From: an uncultured Azohydromonas sp.
GTDB lineage: Bacteria; Pseudomonadota; Gammaproteobacteria; Burkholderiales; Burkholderiaceae_C
DNA: 19,486 bases
Direction: 5' to 3'
Assembly (NCBI RefSeq): GCF_937926365.1
Contig: NZ_CALAOH010000020.1
Location: 1 to 19,486 of the forward strand
Positions 1 through 8,091 of the stretch are shown piece by piece (the first letter of the stretch is position 1; each line of letters starts with the position of its first letter). The notes beneath the pieces were generated by a model. The model searched no databases and had not been told where the DNA came from. It saw only the letters and a program-made list of their open reading frames with translations. The position numbers were made by a program, and so were the translations under genes.

Positions 1-89
1 GTCCAGGATGTCAGCAGCGCCCCAGATGTACCGAGAAGTCCGACAGCCTCCTAGAATCACCAGCCCCTATTTTCCAATCCGGCAAAACC

Positions 90-869
90 ATGAACATGCT
101 CGTCCATCGCCCGCTGGGCGCCCAGGTGCTGCAGGCCCGACTCGGCAACGCCGGTGACCCGTTTTATTGCAGCCCGCTGGCGGAGCGTTTCGAGGGCCCG
201 GCGCGTGGTGGCGTGCCGGTGCTGTTCCCGCAGTTCGCGGAATATGGGCCGCTGCTCAAGCATGGATTTGCCCGCAACCGGGACTGGACGCTGCTGGAGC
301 ACGGCGCCGATGGAGCACGGGAGCGTCTTCACTATGTGCTGGAAATCACACCGGAAGATTTTGCGGGCTGGCCCCATGCCGCGCGGCTGGAACTGGAAGT
401 GCTGGCGCGTGAATCCCGCATCGATTTCAGCTTCACCGTGCTGAACACCGGCCACGACGAATTCAGCTTCACCGGCGGGCTGCATCCGTATTTCGCGGTG
501 GACGATCTATTGCAGGTCCGCGTGGAAGGACTGCAGGGCCTGGCGGCCTCCGACCGCTATCAGCCCGGATTCACGCGGCAGGACGAATCGGTGCTGCGGT
601 TCGGCGAGGCGATATTCGAGCGCCTGTATGACGGCTGCCCGGCCTTGACGCTGAGCGACGGCGCCCGGCGCATCCGGCTGTCGGCTTCGGGTTTCGACCA
701 GTGGATGGTTTGGAACCCGGGGCGGGAAGAGGCTACGAAACTGAAAGACCTGCCGGACGGGGATTGGCGAAAATTCATTTGCATCGAGCCGGTGTGTGCA
801 GGGAGGCCAGTAATAATAGGCGTTGGAAAAAAGTTTTCAGGGGCGATGGAAATTCAGATGAATGCTTAA
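90..869 (+). CDS. D-hexose-6-phosphate mutarotase (aldose 1-epimerase superfamily, YeaD-like)
   Basis: This 259-residue protein has the fold-family signatures of hexose-6-phosphate mutarotases, cytoplasmic enzymes that interconvert alpha and beta anomers of sugar phosphates. Visible motifs are GVPVLFPQFA at 41-50, HGFARNRDW at 58-66 (His58), GGLHPYFAV at 129-137 (His132) and the C-terminal CIEPV at 231-235 (Glu233). By family knowledge the two His and the Glu form the active site. Length is close to the usual 270-300 residues, so it looks intact. I chose the first ATG (MNMLVHRPLG); an equally possible ATG lies two codons later, and neither has a clear Shine-Dalgarno. TAGAAT at 52-57 could be a -10 box, but no good -35 box is visible. 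No neighbouring gene suggests a pathway. Its G+C looks lower than that of the fds genes, by eye. Family confidence is high; the exact sugar phosphate is inferred. Confidence 0.9.
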   Translation: MNMLVHRPLGAQVLQARLGNAGDPFYCSPLAERFEGPARGGVPVLFPQFAEYGPLLKHGFARNRDWTLLEHGADGARERLHYVLEITPEDFAGWPHAARLELEVLARESRIDFSFTVLNTGHDEFSFTGGLHPYFAVDDLLQVRVEGLQGLAASDRYQPGFTRQDESVLRFGEAIFERLYDGCPALTLSDGARRIRLSASGFDQWMVWNPGREEATKLKDLPDGDWRKFICIEPVCAGRPVIIGVGKKFSGAMEIQMNA

Positions 870-984
870 CGTTTACAAATCACCGCCCTTGGCGGTGCCG
901 AAGGGTGGGTTGCTCAGGACCACCTGGCTCACATGGGAGGGAAATGCCAAGCACGGCGCACAACGGCGCCGGGAAGAAACAAGA
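870..984. other. Convergent intergenic stretch with a small hairpin
   Basis: The sequence between the mutarotase stop and the vapC remnant stop holds one perfect 7-bp hairpin, CACCGCC-CTT-GGCGGTG at 881-897. No T-run follows it on either strand, so it is at best a weak transcription end. I see no gene here. Confidence 0.4.
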
Positions 985-1344
985 TCAGGCGGAGAACCAG
1001 TCGGTCCAGCGCAAGCCGGGAATGGCGCTGAAGTCGCGCGCATTGCGGGTCACGAGCGTAAGGCCCTGGGCCATCGCGATGGCGGCAATCTGGCCGTCCA
1101 CCACAGGTAAGGCCCGGCCGGCACGTACCAGGTCGGCACGCAATTCGGCATGGATACGTGCCGCGCCTGCGTCGTAGGGCAACACCGGCAGGTCAGCAAC
1201 CACCTCCTGCAGATAGCGGCCGATGGCGTCCTTGCGTTGTCCTTCCGGCATCCGCAGCCACCCGTAACGCAACTCGTGCCAGACCGGTGCCGCGTCACCA
1301 TCGATGACAAGCTGTTTGCCAAACGGCGCGCTGAGCGAACCGCC
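985..1344 (-). pseudogene. vapC: 5'-truncated VapC-type PIN-domain toxin remnant
   Basis: The reading frame encodes the C-terminal two thirds of a VapC-like PIN RNase, the toxin half of type II toxin-antitoxin pairs. Recognisable are APVWHELRYGWLRMPEG (family Glu), the DGQIAAIA segment (conserved Asp), and LVTRNARDF near the C-terminus, ending WTDWFSA. The N-terminal strand with the LLDTN motif, which carries the first catalytic Asp, is absent. Reading upstream in frame gives about 24 more codons with family-like content, then a TGA at 1345-1347 that is also the stop codon of the preceding gene. No ATG or GTG lies between; the only usable start is a TTG at 1272, inside the conserved HELRYG motif. 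No vapB-like antitoxin is present on either side. I read it as a decayed orphan left after a deletion removed vapB and the start of vapC. Confidence 0.75.
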
Positions 1345-1818
1345 TCACGCCGGCGAAGACCTCAACCCATAAGCCTTGCCGTCGATGAACAGGTACTCGG
1401 CGCGCAGCACCGGGTCGCCCTTTTCCTCGGCGAAGGTGAAGCCCAGCACGCCCACGTTCGCGTCGCGCTTGATGGGCTCGATCTGCCAGGCCTGCATGCG
1501 CGTCAGCGGCGCGAGCTCCACGGTCCAGCGCTTGTCCTTGCGGCTGGGCAGCTTGGCGTTGGCCAGCAGCGCCGGGCCGTCCACGTTGGCGCTCTGGGCC
1601 GGCAGCGGGCGCTGGCGCAGGTCGGCCGGCAGGGCCAGCGTCGGGGGCAGCTCCAGCACCAGCTCGGCGTGCGGGTTGCGCCAGCGCACCTCGCGCGCCG
1701 CGCCTTCCAGGTAGATCGGGCGGCTCTGGTCGAAGCTGCTCCAGCCGTGGTGGGCGCGCGCCGTGGGCAGCAGCGCCACCGCGCCGGAGGCCAGCAGCAG
1801 TCGTCTCTTCAGGTCCAT
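1345..1818 (-). CDS. DUF6152-type exported protein
   Basis: This 157-residue protein starts with a basic twin-Arg/hydrophobic leader (MDLKRRLLLASGAVALLPTARA), so it is probably exported; the KRRLLLASG stretch is compatible with either Sec or Tat. The mature part opens HHGWSSFDQSRPIYLEG and continues VRWRNPHAEL, which I recognise as the pattern of DUF6152 proteins, small periplasmic proteins of unknown function. The ATG at 1818 is preferred over one nine codons upstream, because AAGGAG lies 7 nt before it and the upstream ATG overlaps the end of the previous gene. The gene follows the membrane-protein gene by 19 bp and is probably co-transcribed with it. Family assignment is from memory of the HHGW...NPH pattern; the function is unknown. 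Confidence 0.75.
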   Translation of the reverse strand: MDLKRRLLLASGAVALLPTARAHHGWSSFDQSRPIYLEGAAREVRWRNPHAELVLELPPTLALPADLRQRPLPAQSANVDGPALLANAKLPSRKDKRWTVELAPLTRMQAWQIEPIKRDANVGVLGFTFAEEKGDPVLRAEYLFIDGKAYGLRSSPA

Positions 1819-1837
1819 CTTCGGGCTCCTTTCCCGG

Positions 1838-2290
1838 TTAGGCATAGGCGATCCAGCGACCGCAGATGATCACCGCCAACCACAGCCCCAGCGACAGCGC
1901 GGTCTGTGCCCGCGCCACGCCATCCAGCCGCTCGACGCCGCCGCGCCAGTGGAACAGCACGGCATTGAGCCCGGCGGCCAGCAGCAGGCCCAGCTTGGCC
2001 ACGAAGTAAGGGTTGGCGAACAGTTCCCCGGGCTGGCTGCCGAACATCAGCAACCCGCTGGCCGCCGCCAGCGCGAATCCCCCCAGGGAGACGCGCAGCG
2101 CCAACCGCGCCAGCGCCGGCGCCGGCAGTTCGCGCCCCGCGCCCCAGGCGCGCAGCTCGAACACCACCAGGCTGCCCAACAGCAGCGCGATGCCCGTGAT
2201 GTGCGTCGCCTCCAGCGCCGGGTAAGCCCAGGGATGGCCGGTGATCCAGGCCAGGGCGGCGGGGGGTTCGAGGGTGGTGAGGCTGGGCAT
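1838..2290 (-). CDS. Small integral membrane protein, DUF6644/DUF2214-like
   Basis: This 150-residue protein has about four hydrophobic segments: roughly residues 25-47 (HITGIALLLGSLVVFEL), 66-85, 95-112 and 130-147. The sequence ALEATHITGIALLLGSLVVF resembles small membrane proteins annotated as DUF6644 or DUF2214, whose first helix carries a His near its start. Such proteins often sit beside DUF6152 genes, as here, and I infer a shared but unknown envelope role. The ATG at 2290 has no convincing Shine-Dalgarno. It may be translated after the regulator gene, which ends 62 bp upstream on the same strand. The family name is tentative; the membrane topology is well supported by composition. Confidence 0.65.
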   Translation of the reverse strand: MPSLTTLEPPAALAWITGHPWAYPALEATHITGIALLLGSLVVFELRAWGAGRELPAPALARLALRVSLGGFALAAASGLLMFGSQPGELFANPYFVAKLGLLLAAGLNAVLFHWRGGVERLDGVARAQTALSLGLWLAVIICGRWIAYA

Positions 2291-2352
2291 GCGCTGACCA
2301 TATAGGAACAGGCGGGGCGCCGGACAACGCCCTCAACCCTGCCAGCCGCGGC

Positions 2353-3432
2353 TCATCCCACCAGCCCCGCCTCCCGCACCCCGCACACCTCCCCGGTGTG
2401 CGCCGCCTCGTAGCCCGGCAGCGCCGCCACCCGCGACCGGTAGGGCACCGAGCGCATCAGCGCCAGCAGCGACCGCAGGTCCGGCCGGCCCTCATCGGCC
2501 GCATTGAAGGCCAGGAAGTAGCGCTCGCGCAGCAGCGGGATGAAATACAGGCCGAAGCGCTGCGCGGCCGTCTGCACCCCGAGCCCCACGTCGGCCATGC
2601 CGCTGGCGATGTAGGCCGCCACGGCCGCGTGCGTGAACTCGGCGTTGTCGAAGCCGTTGACCTGCCGCGGCGCCAGGCCGTGGCGCGCCAGCAGCAGCTC
2701 GGTCAGCAAGCGCGTGCCCGAGCCCGCGGGCCGGTTCACGAAGCGCAGGTCCGGCCGTTTCAGGTCCTCGATGCCGCCGATGCGGCGCGGATTGCCCGGC
2801 GCCGCAAACAGCCCCTGCGTGCGCACCGCCAGGTGCACGAGCCGATGCTTCTCCGGCTGCAGCCATGAGCGGTAGCGCTCGGCCGCGGCGGCCTCGAACT
2901 CGCCGATGGGCACGTGGAAGCCCGCCAGCTCGCATTCGCCGTGCGCCAGCGCCGCCACGGACTCGAAGCTGTTGCGGTAGCGCAGGTCCAGCGGCAGCTG
3001 CTGCGCCTGCAGTTCCTCCAGCAACGCCGCCACCGCGAAACCGTGGCTGGCATGCAGGCGCAGCACCCGCGGCGGCGCGGGCAGCGTGCGCTCCAGCTCG
3101 CCCTCCAGCTCCGAGGCCAGCGACTGCAGCAGCGGCGACAGCCGTGCCGCGACGCGCTTGTCGGCCCAGATGAGCTTCTCGGCCAGCGGCGTGAGCGTGG
3201 AGCCCCGCCCGCGCCCGGCCACCAGCAGCGGCTGGCCGAACAGCGCTTCCGCCTGCTTGATCTGCCCCCAGGCGTTGCGGTAGCTCAGGCCCAGCGCGCG
3301 CGCGGCCTCGGCAATGGCCCCCGTCTCGGCAATGGCGGCCAGCAGCGCGATCAGCGCCGTGGTGTCCGCTTGCGGCGCGGTGCCATCCAGGCGCTCCAGT
3401 TCCCAGCGGGGCGTGATGCGGATACGGAACAT
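2353..3432 (-). CDS. ModE-like HTH regulator with periplasmic-binding-protein-like domain, divergent from the formate dehydrogenase operon
   Basis: This 359-residue protein has an N-terminal winged-helix domain of the ModE/LysR type (about residues 10-100), with AIAEAARALGLSYRNAWGQI as recognition region, then FGQPLLVAGRGRGSTLTPLAEKL. A substrate-binding-protein-like domain follows (about 125-330), containing LRFVNRPAGSGTRLLTELLL and an ASGMADVGLG segment typical of the PBP-like effector domains fused to ModE-type HTH. I start it at MFRIRITPRW because ModE-type proteins usually begin there and AAAGG lies upstream; a longer frame begins 63 nt earlier. It is divergent from fdsGB with a 118-bp gap, so control of formate dehydrogenase is likely. 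That fits the position of the regulator gene (fdsR) in other fds clusters, but I do not claim orthology. The ligand could be molybdate or tungstate, or a related small molecule. Confidence 0.8.
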   Translation of the reverse strand: MFRIRITPRWELERLDGTAPQADTTALIALLAAIAETGAIAEAARALGLSYRNAWGQIKQAEALFGQPLLVAGRGRGSTLTPLAEKLIWADKRVAARLSPLLQSLASELEGELERTLPAPPRVLRLHASHGFAVAALLEELQAQQLPLDLRYRNSFESVAALAHGECELAGFHVPIGEFEAAAAERYRSWLQPEKHRLVHLAVRTQGLFAAPGNPRRIGGIEDLKRPDLRFVNRPAGSGTRLLTELLLARHGLAPRQVNGFDNAEFTHAAVAAYIASGMADVGLGVQTAAQRFGLYFIPLLRERYFLAFNAADEGRPDLRSLLALMRSVPYRSRVAALPGYEAAHTGEVCGVREAGLVG

Positions 3433-3550
3433 CTGGCAAGCCTTTGCATATTTGAGCCAGGCCCGGGGGCTATCGTCCCGCCCAAGCCGAAGCAAGTTTC
3501 GGTCGATTCAAACATATGGCAGCCCCGACATAGCCCGCGAGGAGACCTTG
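3433..3550. promoter_or_regulatory. Divergent regulator/fds intergenic region with an inverted motif pair
   Basis: The gap between the two divergent start codons contains two related AT-rich elements in inverted orientation: CATATTTGA at 3447-3455 and TCAAACATATG at 3508-3518 (reverse complement CATATGTTTGA, differing by a 2-nt insertion). They lie near the respective start sites and may be operator half-sites or promoter elements. GAGGAG sits just before the fdsGB ATG. No convincing -35/-10 pair could be fixed, so this is inference from position and symmetry. Confidence 0.4.
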
Positions 3551-5263
3551 ATGAACAGCGTGATACCGATCCGACCGCTGCAGGCCGACGCCCCACGCCG
3601 AGGCCAGCGCACGCAGCGCGAACGGCCCGTGACGGCCACGGCCCTGGCCGACGTGGAAGCCGCCACCGCGCACCTGGTGCTGCGCCGCGACCTGCTGATC
3701 GAGCACCTGCATGCGCTCAACGACCGCTTCGGCCAGCTGCGCACCGACCACCTGGCGGCGCTGGCACAGCGCTTCAGGCTGTCGCAGACGGAGGTGTTCG
3801 AGGTCGCGAGCTTCTATCACCACTTCGACATCGTTCGGGAGGACGCGCAGGGCGCTTATCCCGCGCCGCCGCGGCTCACCGTGCGCGTGTGCGAGAGCCT
3901 GAGCTGCAGCCTGGCCGGCTCCGCCGAGCTGCTGGAGCGCCTGCCGCAACTGCTGGACGCCGATGTGCGCGTGATCCCGGCGCCCTGCGTGGGGCGCTGC
4001 GAGCAGGCACCGGTGGCGGTGGTGCACCAACACCCGCTGCCGCAAGCGACGGTGGAGCAGGTGGTGCAGGCCGTGCAGCAAGGCGCCACGCGCCACGCGC
4101 CGGAGCCTTATGCCGACCTGGCGGACTACCGCGCCGCCGGCGGCTACCGGCTGCTGGAGGCCTGCCGCCGCGGCGAGCGCGACGTCGAAAGCGTGATCGC
4201 CACGCTGGAGGACGCCGGGCTGCGCGGCCTGGGCGGCGCGGGCTTCCCAGCCGGGCGCAAGTGGCGCCTGGTGCGCCAGGCACCGGCGCCGCGCCTGATG
4301 GCGGTGAACATCGACGAGGGCGAGCCCGGCACCTTCAAGGACCGCTACTACCTGGAGCGCGATCCGCACCGCTTCCTGGAGGGCGCGCTGATCGCGGCCT
4401 GGGCCGTGGGCGTCTCGGCCATCTACATCTACCTGCGCGACGAGTACCACGGCTGCCGCGCGATCCTGGAGGCCGAGCTGGAGAAGCTGCGGGCCGCGCC
4501 GCCGGAGGGCGGGCTGCCCGCCATCGAGCTGCGCCGCGGCGCGGGCGCGTACATCTGCGGCGAGGAGTCCGCGATGATCGAATCCATCGAGGGCAAGCGC
4601 GGCATGCCGCGGCTGCGCCCGCCCTACGTGGCGCAAGTGGGCCTGTTCGGCCGGCCCACGCTGGAGCACAACTTCGAGACGCTGTACTGGGTGCGCGACC
4701 TCGTCGAGCGCGGCCCGCAATGGTTCGCCAGCCAGGGCCGCCACGGGCGCAAGGGCCTGCGCAGCTTCTCGGTCTCGGGCCGGGTGGCGAAACCCGGCGT
4801 GCACCTGGCGCCGGCGGGCATCACGCTGCGCGAGCTGGTGGACGAGTATTGCGGCGGCATGCTCCCCGGCCATGAGCTCTATGCCTACCTGCCCGGCGGG
4901 GCCTCGGGCGGCATCCTGCCGGCGCGGCTGGCGGACGTGCCGCTGGACTTCGACACGCTGCAGCCGCACGGCTGCTTCATCGGCTCGGCGGCGGTGATGG
5001 TGCTGTCCCAGCACGATCGCGTGGTGGATGCCGCGCGCAACCTCATGCACTTCTTCGCCGAGGAAAGCTGCGGCCAGTGCACGCCCTGCCGCAGCGGCAC
5101 GGCCAAGATCGCCACGCTCATCGCCAGCGACCAGTGGGACAAGCCGCTGCTGGCGGAGCTGTCGCAAGTGATGCGCGACGCCTCCATCTGCGGCCTGGGC
5201 CAGGCCGCCCCCAACCCCGTGGATTGCGTCATCAACTACTTTCCCCAGGAGCTGCAGCCATGA
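3551..5263 (+). CDS. fdsGB: NAD-dependent formate dehydrogenase, fused FdsG-FdsB (NuoE-NuoF-like) subunit
   Basis: A single 570-residue chain joins a NuoE-like domain to a NuoF-like domain, the diaphorase part of the soluble molybdenum formate dehydrogenase. It passes electrons from FdsA to FMN and NAD+ in the cytoplasm. The NuoE part has the [2Fe-2S] ligands Cys114, Cys119, Cys146 and Cys150 (C-x4-C, C-x3-C). The NuoF part has the FMN/NADH loops GLGGAGFPAGRKW (226-238) and NIDEGEPGTFKDR (253-265), and the [4Fe-4S] ligands in ESCGQCTPCR (Cys507, 510, 513) plus Cys547. The ATG at 3551 is chosen for GAGGAG about 6 nt upstream; the frame stays open 237 nt further up but that part overlaps the divergent regulator. 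The stop overlaps the fdsA start. In the described Cupriavidus and Rhodobacter systems FdsG and FdsB are separate chains. Confidence 0.92.
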   Translation: MNSVIPIRPLQADAPRRGQRTQRERPVTATALADVEAATAHLVLRRDLLIEHLHALNDRFGQLRTDHLAALAQRFRLSQTEVFEVASFYHHFDIVREDAQGAYPAPPRLTVRVCESLSCSLAGSAELLERLPQLLDADVRVIPAPCVGRCEQAPVAVVHQHPLPQATVEQVVQAVQQGATRHAPEPYADLADYRAAGGYRLLEACRRGERDVESVIATLEDAGLRGLGGAGFPAGRKWRLVRQAPAPRLMAVNIDEGEPGTFKDRYYLERDPHRFLEGALIAAWAVGVSAIYIYLRDEYHGCRAILEAELEKLRAAPPEGGLPAIELRRGAGAYICGEESAMIESIEGKRGMPRLRPPYVAQVGLFGRPTLEHNFETLYWVRDLVERGPQWFASQGRHGRKGLRSFSVSGRVAKPGVHLAPAGITLRELVDEYCGGMLPGHELYAYLPGGASGGILPARLADVPLDFDTLQPHGCFIGSAAVMVLSQHDRVVDAARNLMHFFAEESCGQCTPCRSGTAKIATLIASDQWDKPLLAELSQVMRDASICGLGQAAPNPVDCVINYFPQELQP

Positions 5264-8091
5264 ACGCGCGCATCCCGAACCTGAATGCTGAAACCATCGA
5301 GCTGCAGCTCGACGGCCGCGCCGTCAAGGCGCTGCCGGGCGAGACGCTGTGGGAGGTCGCGCTGCGCGAGGGCGTGGAGATTCCGCACCTGTGCCACACC
5401 GACGGCCTGCGCCCCGTGGGCAACTGCCGCGCATGCGTGGTGGAGGTGGAGGGCGAGCGCGCCCTGAGCGCCTCCTGCTGCCGCGCCGCGGCGCCGGGCA
5501 TGAAGGTGCAGATCGACAGCCCGCGCGCGGTCAAGGCGCGCTCGATGGTGCTGGAGCTGCTGGTGAGCGACGCCGGCAGCACCGACGAGTACACGAAGGA
5601 GTCCGAGCTGACGCAGTGGGCGCGGGCGCTGGAGGTGCCGCGCGGGCGGCTGCCGCAGCGCGAGCGCGGCGCCTACGCGGCGCCGGACCTCAGCCACCCG
5701 GCCATCGCCGTGAACCTGGACGCCTGCATCCAGTGCACGCGCTGCCTGCGCGCGTGCCGCGAGGAGCAGGGCAACGACGTGATCGGCCTGGCGCTGCGCG
5801 GCTCGGCCGAGCGCATCGTGTTCGACGCGGGCGACCCGCTGGGCCAGTCCAGCTGCGTGGCCTGCGGCGAGTGCGTGCAGGCCTGCCCCACGGGCGCGCT
5901 CATGCCCGCGCGCGGCGCGGGGCTGGCGGAGATCACCAAGCGGGTGGACTCGGTGTGCCCCTACTGCGGCGTGGGCTGCCAGCTGACCTGGAACGTCGGC
6001 CCGGACGGCGAGGGCGGCGAGCGCATCCACACCGTCACCGGCCGCGACGGCCCGGCCAACCACGGGCGGCTGTGCGTCAAGGGGCGCTTCGGCTTCGACT
6101 ACATCCACAACCCCAAGCGGCTGCAGGTGCCGCTGGTACGCCGCGAGGGCGTGCCCAAGGACCCGGCCGACATCGAGGCCGTCAAGTCCGGCGCCAAGCC
6201 GCTGCAGGCGCTGTTCCGCGAAGCGAGCTGGGAGGAGGCGCTGGCGCTGGCGGCGCAGGGCTTCCGGCGCATCCGCGACGCGGCGGCGCCGGGCTTCGAG
6301 TCGCCGCTGGCGGGCTTCGGCTCGGCCAAGGGCAGCAACGAGGAGGCCTACCTGTTCCAGAAGCTCGTGCGCCAGGTGTTGCACAGCGCGCACGTGGACC
6401 ACTGCACGCGGCTGTGCCATGCCAGCTCGGTGGCGGCGCTGTTGGAGGGCATCGGCTCCGGCGCGGTGAGCAACCCGGTGGCCGACGTGGCGCAGGCGGA
6501 AGTGATCTTCCTCATCGGCGCCAACCCCACGGTGAACCACCCGGTGGCGGCGAGCTTCATCAAGAACGCTGTCGATGCGGGCGCAACGCTCATCGTCGCC
6601 GACCCGCGCCGCCAGCAGCTCTCGCGCCGCGCCAAGTGGCACCTGCAGTTCCGCCCCGACACCGACGTGGCGCTGCTCAACGGGCTGCTGCACGTGATCG
6701 TGGCCGAGGGCCTGGTGGACGAGGCCTTCATCGGCGCGCGCGTCAACGGCTTCGAGCAGCTGAAGGCCTCGGTGGCCGAGGCCACGCCCGAGCGCATGGC
6801 CGAGATCTGCGGCATCCCGGCCGAGACGATCCGCGAGGTGGCGCGCGCCTTCGCCACGACGCGCAGCGCCATGATCCTGTGGGGCATGGGCGTGAGCCAG
6901 CACGTGCACGGCACCGACAACGCGCGCGCGCTGATCGCGCTGGCGCTGATCACGGGCCAGATCGGGCGCCCCGGCACCGGGCTGCACCCGCTGCGCGGCC
7001 AGAACAACGTGCAGGGCGCCAGCGACGCGGGCCTGATCCCGATGATGCTGCCCAACTACCAGCGCGTGAGCGAGGCGGCCGTGAGGCAGCAGTTCGAGGC
7101 GCTGTGGGGCAGCGAGATCGACGCGCGGCCGGGCATGACGGTGGTGGAGATCATGCACGCGGCGCACGAGGGCCGCATCCGCGGCCTGTTCGTGGAGGGC
7201 GAGAACCCGGCCATGAGCGACCCGGACCTGAACTTCGCGCGCCAGGCGCTGGCGGAGCTGCAGCACCTGGTGGTGCAGGACATCTTCGCCACCGAGACCG
7301 CGCTGCTGGCCGACGTGGTGCTGCCGGCCTCGGCGCAGCCGGAGAAGTGGGGCACCTACACCAACACCGACCGGCTGATCCAGATCGGCCGCCCCGCGCT
7401 CTCCCCGCCGGGGCAGGCGATGCAGGACCTGTGGGTGATCGAGCAGATCGGCCGCCGCCTGGGCGCCGACTGGAACTACTGGCGCCCCGAGGACGGCGAC
7501 GGGCGGGAGTCCGCGGAGGCGCCGGTGGCGCGCGTGTACGAGGAGATGCGCGCCGTGATGGCGCCGCTGGCCGGCGTGCCCTGGAGCCGCCTGGTGCGCG
7601 AGGACGCGGTGGTCACGCCCGCACCCGCCGAGGACGCGCCGGGACAGAGCGTGGTGTTCGTGGACAGCTTCCCCATGCCCGATGGCTGCGCGCGGCTCGT
7701 GCCCACGCAGTTCCGCCCCGGCGCGGAGCGCACCGACGCCGACTATCCCTTCGTGCTGACCACCGGGCGCGTGCTGGAGCACTGGCACACGGGCGCGATG
7801 ACGCGCCACGCCAGCATGCTCGACGCCATCACGCCCGAGGCGCTGGTGAGCCTGCATCCGCTGGACGCGGCGGCGCTGGGGGTGGCCGACGGCGCCAGCG
7901 TCAGGCTGGAAACGCACCATGGCGGTGTGGTTGCGCGCGCAAGCGTCACGGACCAGGTCCAGCGCGGCCAGCTCTTCATCCCCTTCGCGTTCTGGGAGGC
8001 CGCGGCCAACACGCTCACGGGCGACGCGCTCGATGCGGTGGCAAAGATCCCGGGCTTCAAGGTGACGGCGGCACGCTTGTTGCCTCAGTGA
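5260..8091 (+). CDS. fdsA: NAD-dependent formate dehydrogenase catalytic subunit FdsA (bis-MGD molybdenum, Fe-S)
   Basis: This 943-residue protein oxidises formate to CO2 at a molybdenum bis-MGD centre and feeds electrons through Fe-S clusters to FdsGB. In order: an N-terminal [2Fe-2S] ferredoxin-like domain (Cys45, 56, 59 and 73 or 74); two [4Fe-4S] motifs, CIQCTRCLRAC (156-166) and CVACGECVQAC (199-209); CPYCGVGC (233-240) with Cys272 for the cluster next to the cofactor; and HCTRLCH (381-387), whose Cys386-His387 pair corresponds to the known Mo ligand and neighbouring His. LRGQNNVQG at 578-586 lies in the expected formate-site region, and a molydopterin dinucleotide-binding domain forms the C-terminus. 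The ATG at 5260 overlaps the fdsGB stop (ATGA) and has AGGAG upstream, so the two are translationally coupled. It is about the usual length of FdsA and has no leader peptide, so it is cytoplasmic. Confidence 0.95.
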   Translation: MNARIPNLNAETIELQLDGRAVKALPGETLWEVALREGVEIPHLCHTDGLRPVGNCRACVVEVEGERALSASCCRAAAPGMKVQIDSPRAVKARSMVLELLVSDAGSTDEYTKESELTQWARALEVPRGRLPQRERGAYAAPDLSHPAIAVNLDACIQCTRCLRACREEQGNDVIGLALRGSAERIVFDAGDPLGQSSCVACGECVQACPTGALMPARGAGLAEITKRVDSVCPYCGVGCQLTWNVGPDGEGGERIHTVTGRDGPANHGRLCVKGRFGFDYIHNPKRLQVPLVRREGVPKDPADIEAVKSGAKPLQALFREASWEEALALAAQGFRRIRDAAAPGFESPLAGFGSAKGSNEEAYLFQKLVRQVLHSAHVDHCTRLCHASSVAALLEGIGSGAVSNPVADVAQAEVIFLIGANPTVNHPVAASFIKNAVDAGATLIVADPRRQQLSRRAKWHLQFRPDTDVALLNGLLHVIVAEGLVDEAFIGARVNGFEQLKASVAEATPERMAEICGIPAETIREVARAFATTRSAMILWGMGVSQHVHGTDNARALIALALITGQIGRPGTGLHPLRGQNNVQGASDAGLIPMMLPNYQRVSEAAVRQQFEALWGSEIDARPGMTVVEIMHAAHEGRIRGLFVEGENPAMSDPDLNFARQALAELQHLVVQDIFATETALLADVVLPASAQPEKWGTYTNTDRLIQIGRPALSPPGQAMQDLWVIEQIGRRLGADWNYWRPEDGDGRESAEAPVARVYEEMRAVMAPLAGVPWSRLVREDAVVTPAPAEDAPGQSVVFVDSFPMPDGCARLVPTQFRPGAERTDADYPFVLTTGRVLEHWHTGAMTRHASMLDAITPEALVSLHPLDAAALGVADGASVRLETHHGGVVARASVTDQVQRGQLFIPFAFWEAAANTLTGDALDAVAKIPGFKVTAARLLPQ

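Noticed and set aside
881..897. CACCGCC-CTT-GGCGGTG hairpin as the mutarotase terminator
   Set aside because: No T-run follows on either strand, and the stem is only 7 bp.
985..1272. VapC as an intact 95-residue toxin starting at TTG 1272
   Set aside because: That start lies inside the conserved HELRYG motif and would omit the first catalytic Asp.
1150..2305. Plus-strand open frames opposite the DUF6152 and membrane-protein genes
   Set aside because: They are Gln/Arg/Ala-rich without motifs; the minus strand has a leader peptide, membrane helices and a Shine-Dalgarno.
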